Shown in pieces: positions 11,314 through 23,109 of a stretch of 64,000 nt of DNA (its first letter is position 1; each line of letters opens with the position of its first letter). The notes under the pieces were generated by a model. That model was given only the letters and a program-made list of their open reading frames with translations. It had not been told where the DNA came from and did no database searches. The DNA is from Calvatia gigantea (Eukaryota; Basidiomycota; Agaricomycetes; Agaricales; Lycoperdaceae): the NCBI GenBank assembly GCA_025093985.1, contig JACAAK010000009.1:2728001-2792000 (forward strand), read 5' to 3'. Both the position numbers and the translations under genes were made by a program.

Positions 11314-12969
11314 CTAATCCCTTATTTCACTCCCAATCCCCAACTTCAGAAAATCTTGTCTATACATTCCATTGATGTATTCAAGGCGTGGTATGTTCTC
11401 AAGAATTGTCCTGACTACCATGTAGTCTCCCGGAATAACGCCATCACGACGATGATGATAATGATGCCAAAAACCTCTCCGCTTTACAAACAGTGTGCCT
11501 AAGCACCAAGCTTTTAACGACGGCACTTGCACACTTTTGACGAATTGGCCACTAATTGTTATCTTGGTCGGGTGGTCGTAGTCATTAGAGCTTGCATTAT
11601 CGTGAAAGCCCAGAACATCTGGACTGAACCTATCGTATTCGACCACGAGCGTTTCGAGATTTGGGAGGTAGGTGGCAACGGTGGGGAAGGTTGATAATGT
11701 GATATGATGCAATGTAACTTCCAATGTGTGTAGTTGAAGCGTTATGACAGCATCAAGGAGTGTATGAAATTCGGGTTCAGTGAGGCGATCCCCAGTGAGA
11801 GATAGCGAAGTAAGGGTTCGAGCATGGCGACTAATATATCCTAGAATATGGCCAAGGTCATGTGAACGCCTCCGGAAAATCTTGAAGTTCAACGACAGTT
11901 TCTTGAGTTTGGGAAGATGAATATCTAAAGGTGTTTGTATGCGAGTGGGGTGTGTCGGTGTAGTTGCCCAATCTGGGCTAAGCTTAGGAGCCCAACGAAA
12001 TTCTGTGAGGGTTGCAGAGTTGAGGAGGAGAAATCGGCAGAGAGCTGGCATGGAGGAGTCTTGATGCTGCCTATCCTCTTCAAGTTTGAGTACTTCAAGG
12101 GCGGGCAGGTGGCCAATACCGAGGTAGAGTAACTGCCGGTCAATTGGACATAAGGAGATTATACGCAGGAATCTGAGGGCCTTGGAATGGCGGTGGATGA
12201 AGTTCAAGAAAGGTTCGGGAGACGATTGGACGGTGGTGGTGTCACCGGTTAGACTAGGAAATGTGAACAGCTCAAGGGTCAATGTGTCTAGTTGGGGGAA
12301 GTGCAAGCCCCTGTGAAAGAGATACAGGTATGACTCGGTAGTCAGGCGGAGCGATAGACTGCGAAGTCTTGGGCCGAAAGCCGACCATCCCAGAAGGAAT
12401 ATGTCGGCATATACATCATAACTGGGTTGCGTAGAGGAACTCCAATACCATTGGACCGAAAAGCTCGCCAGTTGGTCGAGCGAACTGATGAAAGATTTGA
12501 TTTGTTGGACTTGGGCTTCAAATTCGCGGGTTTTGCCTCCACGGGAGGGGGTAAGGAGCGCCTGGAGACGGGCTCGGAGAGCTGCAAACGCCCAGACCTG
12601 CGACGGCCGCTCGGGTACAGACGGGTGGAGTCCTTGAAAATACGGGGAACTATTCAAGTCGAATTCCAACACACGGACATATTTCCCTAAAGAAGGATCC
12701 TTTCTGCTCGATGTTGATTAGAGGAAGGGCGTGAAACACAATGCAACTGCTCACAATATCCTGGCGTATTTTGCAGCGTTGACGTCCCCGACCAATCCAC
12801 GCCTCCCGGAAAATAAGACCTCGCGATAGCGCAGTGATAGGGCGATGTGAAAGAATGCGCGATTGACCGAATACAACCGGCGCAGCTGGTTATCAAGAAG
12901 GAAGTGGGAGATATAGTACCATATATCGAAGGGAAGCGTTGAGGTTATGGACATGGGTTTGGAGCCCAT
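11314..12969 (-). CDS. F-box-type/LRR-like protein, array copy 3 (diverged)
   Basis: Exons 12969-12755 and 12703-11314 (51-nt intron in the same position and phase as in copies 1 and 2) give 534 residues. The F-box-like part reads LPFDIWYYISHFLLDNQLRRLYSVNRAFF. The Leu-rich body keeps landmarks shared by all three copies: KDPSLGKYVRVLEFDL after the intron, SLDQLASF, LLGWSAFGPRLRSLSL, and INGMYRQDFLKL at the end. A start at 12954 is also possible. It has no frame breaks and is clearly more diverged than copies 1 and 2 are from each other. Confidence 0.82.
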
Positions 12970-14039
12970 GTCTAACGGAAACCCGAAATTATCACTGATT
13001 AATGCATCATGCATCATGTATGCATATGCATGCATGACGTGAGCCTTCAGAGCGTGATTTTGATTGCTAACGTTGTAAATGCATGATAGGCGCCCACCTT
13101 GGACATCAGAGGTTATCAAAATATACTGAAGTCTCCATCGGCGTTCTGAGCTTGACGAAATAGAACTCGAGCTACATTTCCCACAATGCCGCCCAGAATT
13201 TCCACATTGTAGGTCCAGGGAGCAAATATGTATGTGTGTCAAACGAACCCACGACCTCTGCTCCTCTGTCCTCTCACTGCGGTCATTTCACTAAGTACCC
13301 GCACCAGACGGCAAAATCAGGAACAGGGCACCTCAAGTTCCAGTGTTCAGTGGCCCTTATCGGTCCCGTAGACCAAACAAAGGGTCCTTCTCTCAGGAAA
13401 TTCACAGGGCGGCTGCTCGGCTGGGGCGCTGTTTTTCGTGACCTCCTAAAGCCTCATTTCCCCGGATATTTCAAAAAACCCCGAGAGCTTTGGCGTGGTT
13501 TCGCCGAGTCTCGTTCACATTACAGGCCCCACAGTTCTGTTTTGGTTTTTTAATTCTGCCGATTTTTCCGCGCAGCCCAAACAGCTCACTCCCCCTGTAT
13601 CAAGTCGCATATTCTCCGGTTCCTTGATGATGCGGGGAAATGCAAGCCGCCAAGGTTGGCCAAAGACAGACCAAATATCTTTGTTGAAAGGGGTAGAATC
13701 TCTTCAGGAAAATAGCGATTCCCAGATGTAGTTGGTCATGCAGAAGATTCTACGTTCTCAGGAACCTCAGCAGTTCCTCCTCGGGTTTTAAATTCGTACC
13801 TGGCTGCCCAGGGCTATCCTGGCATTCCCTGTGGCGGCAGGTGCTTAAATGCCGGAGTCTGTTCAACTACATATATCTGGCCCCCGTCGCGATGTGGAAC
13901 TGTTTGGTTCCCCCTCCCCACCTAACTTCTTGTTGACTTTCCCCCTCATTCCGTTCCCCCCACCTTACCAGTCCCCCCATTGATTTTCGGCAACTACGGA
14001 GTGGCCAGTTCCAGCTGCCCAAAAATATAGGATCAGAAT
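12970..14039. other. Intergenic, shared upstream region of F-box copy 3 and the sugar transporter
   Basis: About 1.07 kb lies between divergent genes. Short open frames exist on the + strand, but they lack similarity, conserved splice sites or a neighbour in phase. From 13905 to 13985 the + strand is strongly C/T-rich with several CCCCAC- and CCCCT-type hexamers, which resemble binding sites of the fungal carbon-catabolite repressor and stress factors. A TATA-like ACATATATC lies near 13870. These regulatory readings are suggestions only. Confidence 0.35.
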
Positions 14040-16424
14040 ATGGCCCCGAGAACCGTGCCGGAATGGACGATCGTTGACTTTATCCACCGTGGGCCTTGGT
14101 GGACAAACCGAGGTAAATTGTCTCCCTTATACCATGAGGTTCACGGATAGAGCATTTATCGTTTCGCAGGAATTTTGGTCCTGAATATCATGCTCATTCT
14201 TCCGCTGCTGACGTCAGTAACAAATGGGTTGGATTCGTCCCTTGTCAATGGTGAAATCTAGCCCCGCAAACGATCAAGATATCCACTCATATCAAGTTTA
14301 GGTCTGCAGATTTTGCCCGATTGGCAGGAATATTTTGGACACCCGGAAGGTCGAGATTTAGGTATATAATTAATTAATGTTACTCTGTACAAACCCCATG
14401 TTGATTTTGATTTCACAGGTCTTATCGGTTTTGCACAAAATATGGGGTGTTTGTTGGTCTGTCGTCTTCAATTTTCGAAAATACGTTGGATCCTAATGTG
14501 AAGTCGTCTAGGGACTTCCCTTCACGCCGTTCGTCTCCGATCACTTCGGTCGACGGGCGACCCTCTTTGTAGGCTCCCTCGTCATGCTCGCCGGTGTTGG
14601 CGTCCAGGCAGCGTCTTATTCTGTTCAGATGTTCATCGCTGCCCGTGTCACCAGTACGTCCAATCATCCTAGATAACCTCGGAACCTCACTGAGGCCATC
14701 CGCAGCCGGTATTGGGCTCACCATGTCTATGAATGCTGCCCCTTTGTTACTACTTGAGCTCGCATATCCCACGCACAGAGGAAAGGTCACCTCAATATAC
14801 AACTCGAGTTGGTATTTCGGTAGTATCATCTCTGCATGGGTAAGTCACTGTTAGATTTATAAAAGGAACCGGATGGCGGGACTGAAAATGAATTTTCGTA
14901 GGTTGTTTATGGTACATACCTGCACGCAGGAGGAAGCGTCTGGTCATGGCGAGCACCAAGTCTGGTTCAAGCTCTCGCACCCCTGCTACAGGCACTCCTC
15001 GTCTGGTTCATCCCCGAGAGCCCTCGATATCTTGTGTCAAAAGGGATGGTGAGTTGCCGCGTACTCATCGTGAAGTTTGTCGAGCGGGTACTGATGATCT
15101 CCTCAGGAGGGACGAGCATCTGCGATTCTGGCTAAATACCATGCCAACGGAAATGACGCTCGGGATCCCCTTGTTGTTTTCGAGATCGCTCAGATTCGAC
15201 ATGCGCTGCGGATGGAGGAGGAAATTAACAAGAGCACGACATATTTATCTCTCTTCTTCACCCCGGGAAACAGAAAGAGGATGAGGATTATCATTGCCAT
15301 CGCCATGTTCTCACAGTGGAGGCAAGCTACGGTCCAAGTTTTCTTGCCTGACACCATCAACTCACTCTTTGGGCAGTGGAAACGGTCTAGTGTCGTACTA
15401 TATTAATCTGGTACTCGAGGGCGTTGGTGTCACACGAACGGAAACAAAGGCTGCCATCAACGGAGGTCTTCAGGTTTGTTGATCTGCCCGTAAGCTACTA
15501 ATCGATGCTGATACTCGCGATAGGTCTTCAACTTTGTTGTAGCCGCTTCCGCTGCTATGCTTGTCGATTGGTTTGGTCGACGGCCACTCTTTATCGTTTC
15601 TAACGCCGGTATGCTCATCTGTGCGTATTGCCTCCAAGCCCTCTCTCTCGTTAGTTCAATTCTCTTTCCCTTCAGCTTTCTCCGCGTGGACAGTCTCTAC
15701 CGCTCTTTACAATACTATGAAGAATGCTGCAGCTGCACGGGGTATTCTTTCCCTCATTGCTTGGCTTAACCTTCGCTGACCATAAACAACAGCTACCATT
15801 CCACTCATTTTCATTTTCTACTTTTTCTACGATATCGCCTACACGCCAATGCTTGTGGCGTACACCCTTGAGATCCTTCCATACAAAGTCCGTGCCAGAG
15901 GCTTTGCCGTCATGGTGCGCTTGTGTCATCTGCTAGTTTTGTAGCATCGCTGACTTAATTCCATGGTTCACAGAACTTGGCAGTCATGCTCACGTCTGTC
16001 TTCAATCAATTCATCAACCCATGGGCAATTGATGCCATCGGCTGGTGGTATTATATTGTTTATTGCGTGTGGCTTGTTGTCGAGTTGGTCTTTGTGGTTG
16101 TTTACGTCGTCGAGACCAAAGGTACGCCCCAGGAGCTCCTTCGCTGGAGTATCGGACTCAAAACGCACTATAGGACGGACCCTAGAAGAAACGGCAGCAA
16201 TATTTGATGGAGACGACCAACAGCGAGACCTCATGGCTATGGGAGGGGAAGCAGCAACGATGACCATGAGCCGAGGTGCTATCGGTGTGCACCACAGCGA
16301 CGATTCAGACCGGTCACAAGAACGCACACCGACAAAAGAGTATCCTGAATACTACGAACTACAAAATTCCCCCCAGCGCTTCTCCGATGACGGAGATTCT
16401 GCTGTGATCAAATCCCGTTTCTAA
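14040..16424 (+). CDS. MFS sugar transporter (sugar porter family), 14 exons
   Basis: Fourteen exons join in phase from ATG at 14040 to TAA at 16422. Family signatures occur in order: TNGLDSSLVNGLQ in TM1, FGRRATLFVG after TM2, the long ELAYPTHRGKVTSIYN loop, PESPRYL closing the first half, NGLVSYYINLVL in TM7, WFGRRPLFIVSNAG between TM8 and TM9, and ETKGRTLEE after TM12. Twelve hydrophobic segments are expected. The layout resembles the lactose/hexose permease group of sugar porters; the substrate cannot be read from sequence. One intron (15322-15376) starts with GC instead of GT. Another donor is GTCTGT. The C-terminal tail is long, acidic and Ser-rich, and is probably a cytoplasmic site of regulation. 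Its 3' end lies 200 bp from the end of an alpha-amylase gene on the other strand, so a starch- or maltose-linked substrate is a reasonable guess. Confidence 0.9.
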
Positions 16425-16623
16425 TTTTATGTACACTCTTTTCTTGTCTTTCGTTTTCGCCCTCAAGCATACTTTACATATTTTGTTGGGGTCTATTTTT
16501 TCAGTGTAGCAGATAGGCAATTAATTGTATTTGTAAAGAGACAATACAACGGACCGGGCGGTCGGCGCTAATTGCAGGTGCTATCTCGCAGATTACAGGA
16601 CCCCCAGGACGTTGGAGAGTTTC

Positions 16624-19211
16624 CTACGTTTTGACCCAAACCTGAACGTGATTGGCAAAGCAAGTAAATGCACCCCAGCCATCGTCGTCGATTTCCACCT
16701 GCCCATGTTGTGTCATAAAACTCCGGTAGATAGCACTGGCATTTTCCTGGGAAATCTCCTGATATAAACCAGCGGAGATGATATTGCGAAACCTAACTTA
16801 CCTTTCCGACATTCATACGAAGATTATGGATGAAGGTACCGGAGCTTCGAAGGTACTCTGAGAAAAATTCTCGGTGCATCGCTGATTAACTTACTCTTCC
16901 TCTTTATTGCTGAGGATGACCGCGCAACCAGGGTGTTGGCGATCACCCTTGCGGACAAATCCAATGCAGTTGCGGGAATGGGAGTAATCTTCTAAGAGAC
17001 CGTATGCAAATTTCCGCCGAGCCTCAATGAGAAGCGTGACGTTCCTGGCGACGTTCTCGTTGTAGCATTCCTTGTTGGGGTACAGGTCACCATAGAAGAT
17101 ACAGCTGGGAGTGATTCGCCCGGGTTCAGCAATGCGCAAGCATAGCTTTTAACGCACTCACGGATAGCCAACTCCTCGGAGTAATATCAGAGCATAGGCT
17201 TGAACTTTGAATGCGGGTTCTACCTGTTTAGTCTATTGTAAGCGATAGCTTGTGAAGGGGTTCAGAAGCAAGCTTACCCAACTTTCTAGACTCTGCCCTT
17301 CAACCTTGGGAAATATTAGACGCAAAAGGCATACAACGACATCAATGGCAGGGCCTTACAGTACTGGGGGGCTGTCAAGTCAAAGTATTATCCGAAGAGG
17401 GTTGCAGTGCTTACTCATGATTATCAACAAACGTCACCGCATCCCGAGGTTTTCGCTCAACAAGGGTACCCTGAAAAATTTTGCGGAGGATCATATCGAC
17501 TACGTCGTTTACTGGCCTGGCAGAGGTTCATGTGCAACGGAACATCAAAGAAGGCGGTCTAAGAGGAAAACGAAACTGAGAGTGGTTAGGCATCGCTTCC
17601 GAAGTACGACGTACCTCCCCTTTGAACTTTTTGACATAGGGCAGGAGATTGCGGATGCTATCGGTAAATAGCGATGAAATATTTGTATCCGTCAGTTTCT
17701 ATCCAACCACTTACTCGCCAGACCAGTACTCGGCTATTTGTGAATCAATCTTCAGCGGAAATCTTTCCGGTAGAGATGTGGACTACATACCCACTGAGAA
17801 AAGTTGGGACTGTTTCGTCCTGTTCCTGCTTGATCGGATCTGATTTCGTGAGAAGGATGGCAGGAGGAGTTGATATACCCCTCACAAAGTTGACGAGAAA
17901 TCTGTGGTCTATGTGTTTGATAGCATCAAGGCGAAAGCCAGTTGCCCCTGTAGTCTACGAACCCGTCAACCAGATTTATCGAAGGGGGTCTAACAACAGG
18001 ACATACGTCCAGAATCCAAGCACCCCATTTTAGAAGATCCTCCCTAACGTCCGGATGACGATGATCAATCTAACGAGATCTATCAGTTGGATTCAGCGCG
18101 AACATATGGTTTTCAGTCCACCAACATCATTGCCCATTAGGTAGTCATAATTTCCCAGCTCCTTGTCCACATTGTGCGACCATCCTTTATGACCTGGACC
18201 AACGAATCGGTAAATTGCATTAGATTCGGTCTTCTGGTCAAAATCCGTTCCTGCTCAAGCCTTCCATGAGGCAAAAAGTTAACGGGAGGATCATGGGAAG
18301 TGACCTGTGAAATGAGCTTGATTCCATTTAAATTCACTATACTAATGTTCAGCCGTAAATATCTTCATCCGGACGAACAGCGATGTAATCACCTTTCCCT
18401 TGCGGTTAGTGTAGTTGAAGATAGTCCAAGCCTGGCGAGGTTCAGCTCAAACCAGCACAATTGCAAGATGAAACATACCTCAATCTCTCGTTGCTTGCCA
18501 GCGTCTTTGAGGCGATTGTCCGGCCTTGAGGGTACGGCCTGAACTTTTTCTATCGCATCTCCTCCATGTTTGTGCTAAAACAAGCGGTTACGACTCATTC
18601 ACTGGCCAATACTAACTCTCACTCTCACATTCAATACTGCGTCAATAAGTATACCGAGGCCTTGTTGTTGTGCAGTTTGGCAAGCCTCAAGAAGCTCCCT
18701 CCTAGAGCCCCATCGTGTTACTGTCGAACCTTTCTGATCAAATTCGCCTAGGTCCCACTGTAGGATGGTAAGTTGCTTCACAGACACGGTTGCTGCAAAA
18801 GTTGCTCACGAGGTCATAAGCATCATATCCACGTCCTGACCGCGGTCCCTGTGCAGAGCGTCAGTTGAAGTTGCCATATGAACACATTCCCAACAGTGAG
18901 GATGGTGAGCCTCAAGAGACCGAAAATAGGTGATACACAATCGCCCTGAGCCAAGAATAAGGAATTAGGAGCCCACGTTTTCGGCAGCCTTGTTCATCGG
19001 TGGAAGCCAGACTTGCGTAAAACCCAATTCAACCAGGCGGGGAACCTCGCTTTCGAAGTGTTTCCACCAACTCATTTCCCCCTGGAGAGCATCCCAGGTA
19101 AAAAACTGGATCTGTTATCAATAATGAGTAGGCCGCGTTAATTCAGTATTAGCTAATCGAGTTTCGAACCATCAATGGATTGTTTTCGTTATCATCGGGG
19201 CCAAGGCGCAT
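16624..19211 (-). pseudogene. Alpha-amylase (GH13), many exons, frame-damaged
   Basis: Spliced by eye on the minus strand, the pieces read in order: NPLM/IQFFTWDALQGEMSWWKHFESE, VPRLVELGFTQVWLPP, RGYDAYDL, WDLGEFDQKGSTVTRWGS, ILIDAVLN, KWNQAHFTG, AIYRFVGPGHKGWSHNVDKE, DIDHRHPDVREDLLKWG, DTTGATGFRLDAIKHID (nucleophile Asp), TEYWSGDIRN (acid Glu), AFFDVPLHMNL, KPRDAVTFVDNHE (third catalytic Asp), FKVQAYALILL, CIFYGDLYP and DDDGWGAFTC. There is no signal peptide, and the pattern matches cytosolic-type fungal alpha-amylases. Most introns splice cleanly, but three places do not: near 17495 (after NLCQASK), near 17290 (before GQSLESW) and near 16900 (before GTFIHNLRMNVGK). The gene is either newly decayed or carries base errors. 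It converges with the sugar transporter. Confidence 0.8.
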
Positions 19212-20670
19212 GCGGTCCAATGCGGGAGAGGCCTGTCTAAACGAAGAAAGCCATTGTTCGATGAGAGAAAGCATAGCGTTAGTTCAGCAAACGAGCGCTT
19301 TGCAAACATTGAAATTCCAACGACCGCCCAATGCAACAGACTGACATGTGTCTCTGTGACAGGAGTCACATGGTATGTAAGTCAAAAAAATTTCCGTCTG
19401 TTCTTCACCGTTGCGTCCATCTTTGCATGTCCTGTCCCGTGCTGGCCTGTTACCAGCATTTGGGGCCGGGTTTTTGTGCTAGGTTTCAGTGGACAAGACT
19501 GATATGCCTCCTTAATCGCTCCGATCACAATCTCACCTACGTTGAGAGGAGTTTCATGCCGACGGCAATATTCGAGTTATACTTAATCTCCGTCGCCAAT
19601 AGATGTCGTTGTTCCCGCTGCTTAGATAAAATTCATGCCGCCTTGCTGCTTGACCAAACCTTACTGGCGCTGTGAGACAAAAACTGTTGAAACGAGAAGT
19701 AAGGAATAGGAAAAAATCAGGGAGTCAATGTCAATACACTACGCTATATGTATGTTTTATTAGTTATTATCAACGCCAGATTGGCCCAAAAAAATGGAGA
19801 CTTTGGTGTCTTAAGTAAGACTGTTTTTGGATGTGACAGTGGCAAGTATGACCTGTGTTGGGTTGATTTGCCTGTGCAGTAATTTCATAACCCTTGTTAT
19901 GGTACTTGACAACCAGGAGTTGAGGGTTAGAAATCATCGGTGCTCTCAGGGGGGACGCGGTAAATTATGTTCCTAGAGGCGTCAGCCCCCGTAAGAGCTC
20001 CCTAATGGCAGAAGCTTTTGGCATCACCCTGGGTGAGTTTGCCTATCAATAGTCCATATAGGATGTTTCCTCTTTCCATTATATGCCGAGGGAACGTGAC
20101 GGTGACAATTTCTTCATCCGTTCCACTGCACCCTGAGGCTCAGCTAGCCTTGTGTTCCTCCAACACTGCCCTAGGTACAAGTCAAACCTTCCGAATCATT
20201 CCATCCACATCAATTCTTCAGCGAGGAAAGTCCATAACTCTGTGCGAGCTGCGGAACAACAAACTGCGTTATCTGCAGTCCCTATACCCCCGACAGTGAG
20301 CCGTGGTTTGAAAGGCAGAATCCCTGTCCTGCGACCTGTGGAGGTCTAGATGTTGCCAAGGGGTTGTCCTGCTGTCAGGAGCTGACGAATCCTGACTTTG
20401 GTCACCGATCCACCCGGTTCCAATTCCTCCTCAAGCTTCAAGCTTCAAGCTTCAAAGCTTCAAGTCTTGTAGGTACTCAGAGAAAAGAGCAACAAATTCA
20501 TTCAAGCATATCCCAAGCCAAACTCTTGCCGTTTCGGCGAAGAGATTTGTGGTTACACTGTTTTGGTTCATTGCTTTTCGATGTTTGAGAAAACCTGTGA
20601 TGCATTCCGGGGAAAAAATGATTTGTTCAGTGTGTTTAAAGAGTATTATACATTCTTAAGTGCTCGGGTA
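19212..20670. other. Intergenic region with no recognisable gene
   Basis: About 1.46 kb between the amylase start and the M43 protease end. Only short frames without similarity or splice logic are present. It contains the heptamer repeat listed separately. Confidence 0.4.
20431..20466. repeat. Short tandem repeat, TCAAGCT units
   Basis: Three perfect TCAAGCT heptamers plus a TCAAAGCT variant occur in a row. HindIII-like AAGCTT sites recur in it. This is a plain microsatellite. Confidence 0.85.
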
Positions 20671-21809
20671 TTAAGCGGAGATGCCACGGTAGGTGAGGAT
20701 CTGGGACTTGATGCGGGAGATCTGTCCGGCAGTGAACTGGTTCATGCAAGCGTCATCGGTGTAGTCCATGAAGTTGTCTATGCCACGATAAGTTTAAATT
20801 TCATGATCACATGAATAGTTAAAAAACATACGGATTGGGTCAACACCAGAGGTAGAGCAAGTGTCGCGGCCAGTGGGGCAGCCGAAAGCGGGGGAAGATT
20901 CAGCAGGGGTATCGCTAACAGTGTCCCCGGAACCACTGCAGCCACCCTGGAAAGTGTGGAAGAGGCCGAGCCAGTGGCCGGCTTCGTGAGTGAGAGTCTA
21001 GCGGATCATGTTAACCATTTCTCGTCAAGTGCTCAAAGCAGAAACGGAGGTTTTTCTACCTGACCAAGGTTGTAGGGGACTGCAGTACCACCGGGGACTG
21101 AAGAGTAGAGCATGACGACACCATCATCTGTAGGGTTGCCAGCATAGCTCGAGGGGAATGTAGAGTAGCCAAGAAGGCCGGCACCAGAACCAGACACGAA
21201 ACTGTGGTTCAACTTATGCGTGAGCAATCCCACGAGCAGGCGGAAGTGGTGGTACCACTCACCCAACAGTATAAACGTTGAGAGCGTTAACCCCACCCTT
21301 GCGGAGGGCGCTCTTCATTTGAGTCTGGAGGGAGCCGTCGGGGCCAACTTGGTTGAACCAGTTGGAATTTGTAGTGTGGTCTGTGCCAGCGAGGGTGAAA
21401 GTGAGACCAGAGCCCAGCGTATGCGGTGTTCATAACGTTAATCTGAGCATTGATCTGGGAGTCACTACCCAGTCGAATGAGCCCATTAGCAGTGATCTTA
21501 AAACGAAGTACATACGGGACGTTCCCACCGGAGAGGGTGGTATCCTTTTGGATAACATGGAAGTACACAGGGATCGTCGCCGCGAGGATCTTGGACTCAG
21601 GGACCTCAACCTTCTTAGCAGCGAAGTCAGCCTCCATGAGAGCGACCTGCTCCGGGGTCAGCTCATTGCCACAGGTCCTATTGCCCAAAGTTTAGTCGGA
21701 GCCTATGGCTGCTATAAACATGGGCAACTCACCTACGAGTGAGTTTCGGAGGAGAGGCAAAGACCGTGGAGGTTGCGAGCAAAATACCGATGAAAGCAGA
21801 CTTGAACAT
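20671..21809 (-). CDS. Secreted M43 (pappalysin-like) zinc metalloprotease
   Basis: The start [18 protein letters not shown] is a clear signal peptide. The first intron (21732-21678) joins it to [19 protein letters not shown], a normal M43 propeptide start. Later exons carry PVYFHVIQ, the catalytic helix [16 protein letters not shown] (HExxHxxGxxH), a Cys-rich loop with [19 protein letters not shown], and [18 protein letters not shown] with the Met-turn. The product ends ...LTYRGISA. The family is extracellular proteases of filamentous fungi. One problem: at about 21411-21417 a GGG run puts AYA and [10 protein letters not shown] in different frames (+1 base). This is the only lesion and sits at a homopolymer, so a sequencing error is as likely as a pseudogene. 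Confidence 0.85.
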
Positions 21810-21870
21810 GGTTGAGTGAACTCAAGAGATTTCCAGTTGAGTGAAGAACCACCTGCCTATCCGCTGCATC

Positions 21871-21877
21871 TTAAATA
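21871..21877 (-). promoter_or_regulatory. TATA-like box of the M43 protease gene
   Basis: TATTTAA on the minus strand lies 62 bp upstream of the ATG at 21809, a plausible position for a short fungal 5' UTR. Confidence 0.5.
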
Positions 21878-21879
21878 CT

Positions 21880-23109
21880 CTCAGCTATTCCTGATTTTGT
21901 CGCCGGCTCCGGTTGACATATGAGCATGAATAGATAGATAAAAACACTGAAACACAACCGCGTGGATGCCTTGTTCTTGAATGGCTGGATAAGTGTCTTC
22001 CATTACCGCGTGAGCCACGGACCGTGCGGGCGTAAAGAAGCATGGAATAAATCGGGATACACAGTTTATCATAACCTACCGTCTGGCTGACTTAGACGTG
22101 TCTCTTCCTCTTAATCTATTGTTCTATTTTGGGGATTATCAAGTCGCAACAAGCAACGAGCATCACAGATTTGGCGGTGTGGGCGGCGTTGCCTCTGTGA
22201 AAAATCAGTTCGTAGTTTGGTATCCTTTCGAGGTAAACTTAGTGAACCTCACCCCCCCAGCGCCCCCGGATCGACAGACGTAAGTGAGTCGGCCAATTTT
22301 CAGCCATTGCATCTAGTCGCGTATCGAATGCAGTATCAGTGAAATACACGGGAACTCGGAAGAAGACAGTTACATCATTGCATCGCCTGACAACACAACC
22401 AATCATTAATCATTGATCATTAATCATTGATGGTAACGCTTACCCCCATTTGATCCGAGCTCGTCCCCCACTTCTGAGCAGCATGCGCCACGAGCAGCTG
22501 ACCGGGCGAAAACGCGTGGACGTTATCGCAGCCGACGGAAGAAGGACCTGAGCTATTGCAAAGATATGTATATCCCACGTTAAACCATGAGTGACAATTA
22601 CCGCTCCATGACATGGGATATCACCGAACCACGGCTGCTTCATTATCAGTAGAAAAGAATCAGGTGAACCATATGAACGCACGGCGCTTGTATTGATACG
22701 ACAATCCCATGCTCGCACAACGGCGCCGTGTGTAATTATCAGAAGACAAGAGCAACGTACGTGGTCGGGTGATTTCATTGACGGGGTTTGCGCGTGGCAT
22801 GGCATTCGGGTACGGTTTGTCTTAGCGTTTTTCAGTGTGTCGAAACTCAACCTGAACGTTGTGGTAATAGGGACACATGTCGTTTAAGCTTTGGAAAAGT
22901 TGTAAATGTATGCTGAAATCGGAACGTAGTTGATTGGAGTGCAGCGGGAAGAGGGATGTGATAAGGTGCATGCATGTGGAGAAGTAATCGTAAACCAATG
23001 TATGTATGGAGGATCGGATCTAATGCAAGAGATGTGAACATGAATGCAAGTATAAGTGAAGTAAAAATGAGCAATATCAGACGTGTTAACCGTTTATGGA
23101 CCTTGTGAA
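21880..23109. other. Intergenic region, no gene recognised
   Basis: About 1.2 kb upstream of the M43 gene. Short frames occur on both strands but none has similarity or codon structure that convinces. A 30-bp simple repeat of ATCATTAATCATTG units lies at about 22401-22430. Confidence 0.35.

Noticed and set aside
13236..13731. Overlapping + strand frames of 105 and 78 codons
   Set aside because: No similarity, no splice partners, composition unlike neighbours; probably chance in promoter DNA.
18137..18787. Single minus-strand frames read straight through here as independent small proteins
   Set aside because: They mix exons and introns of the alpha-amylase gene; correct splicing explains the sequence.
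22401..22432. ATCATTAATCATTG repeats as a CRISPR-like or origin element
   Set aside because: Units are short with no spacers, and this is a fungal nuclear sequence; plain simple repeat.
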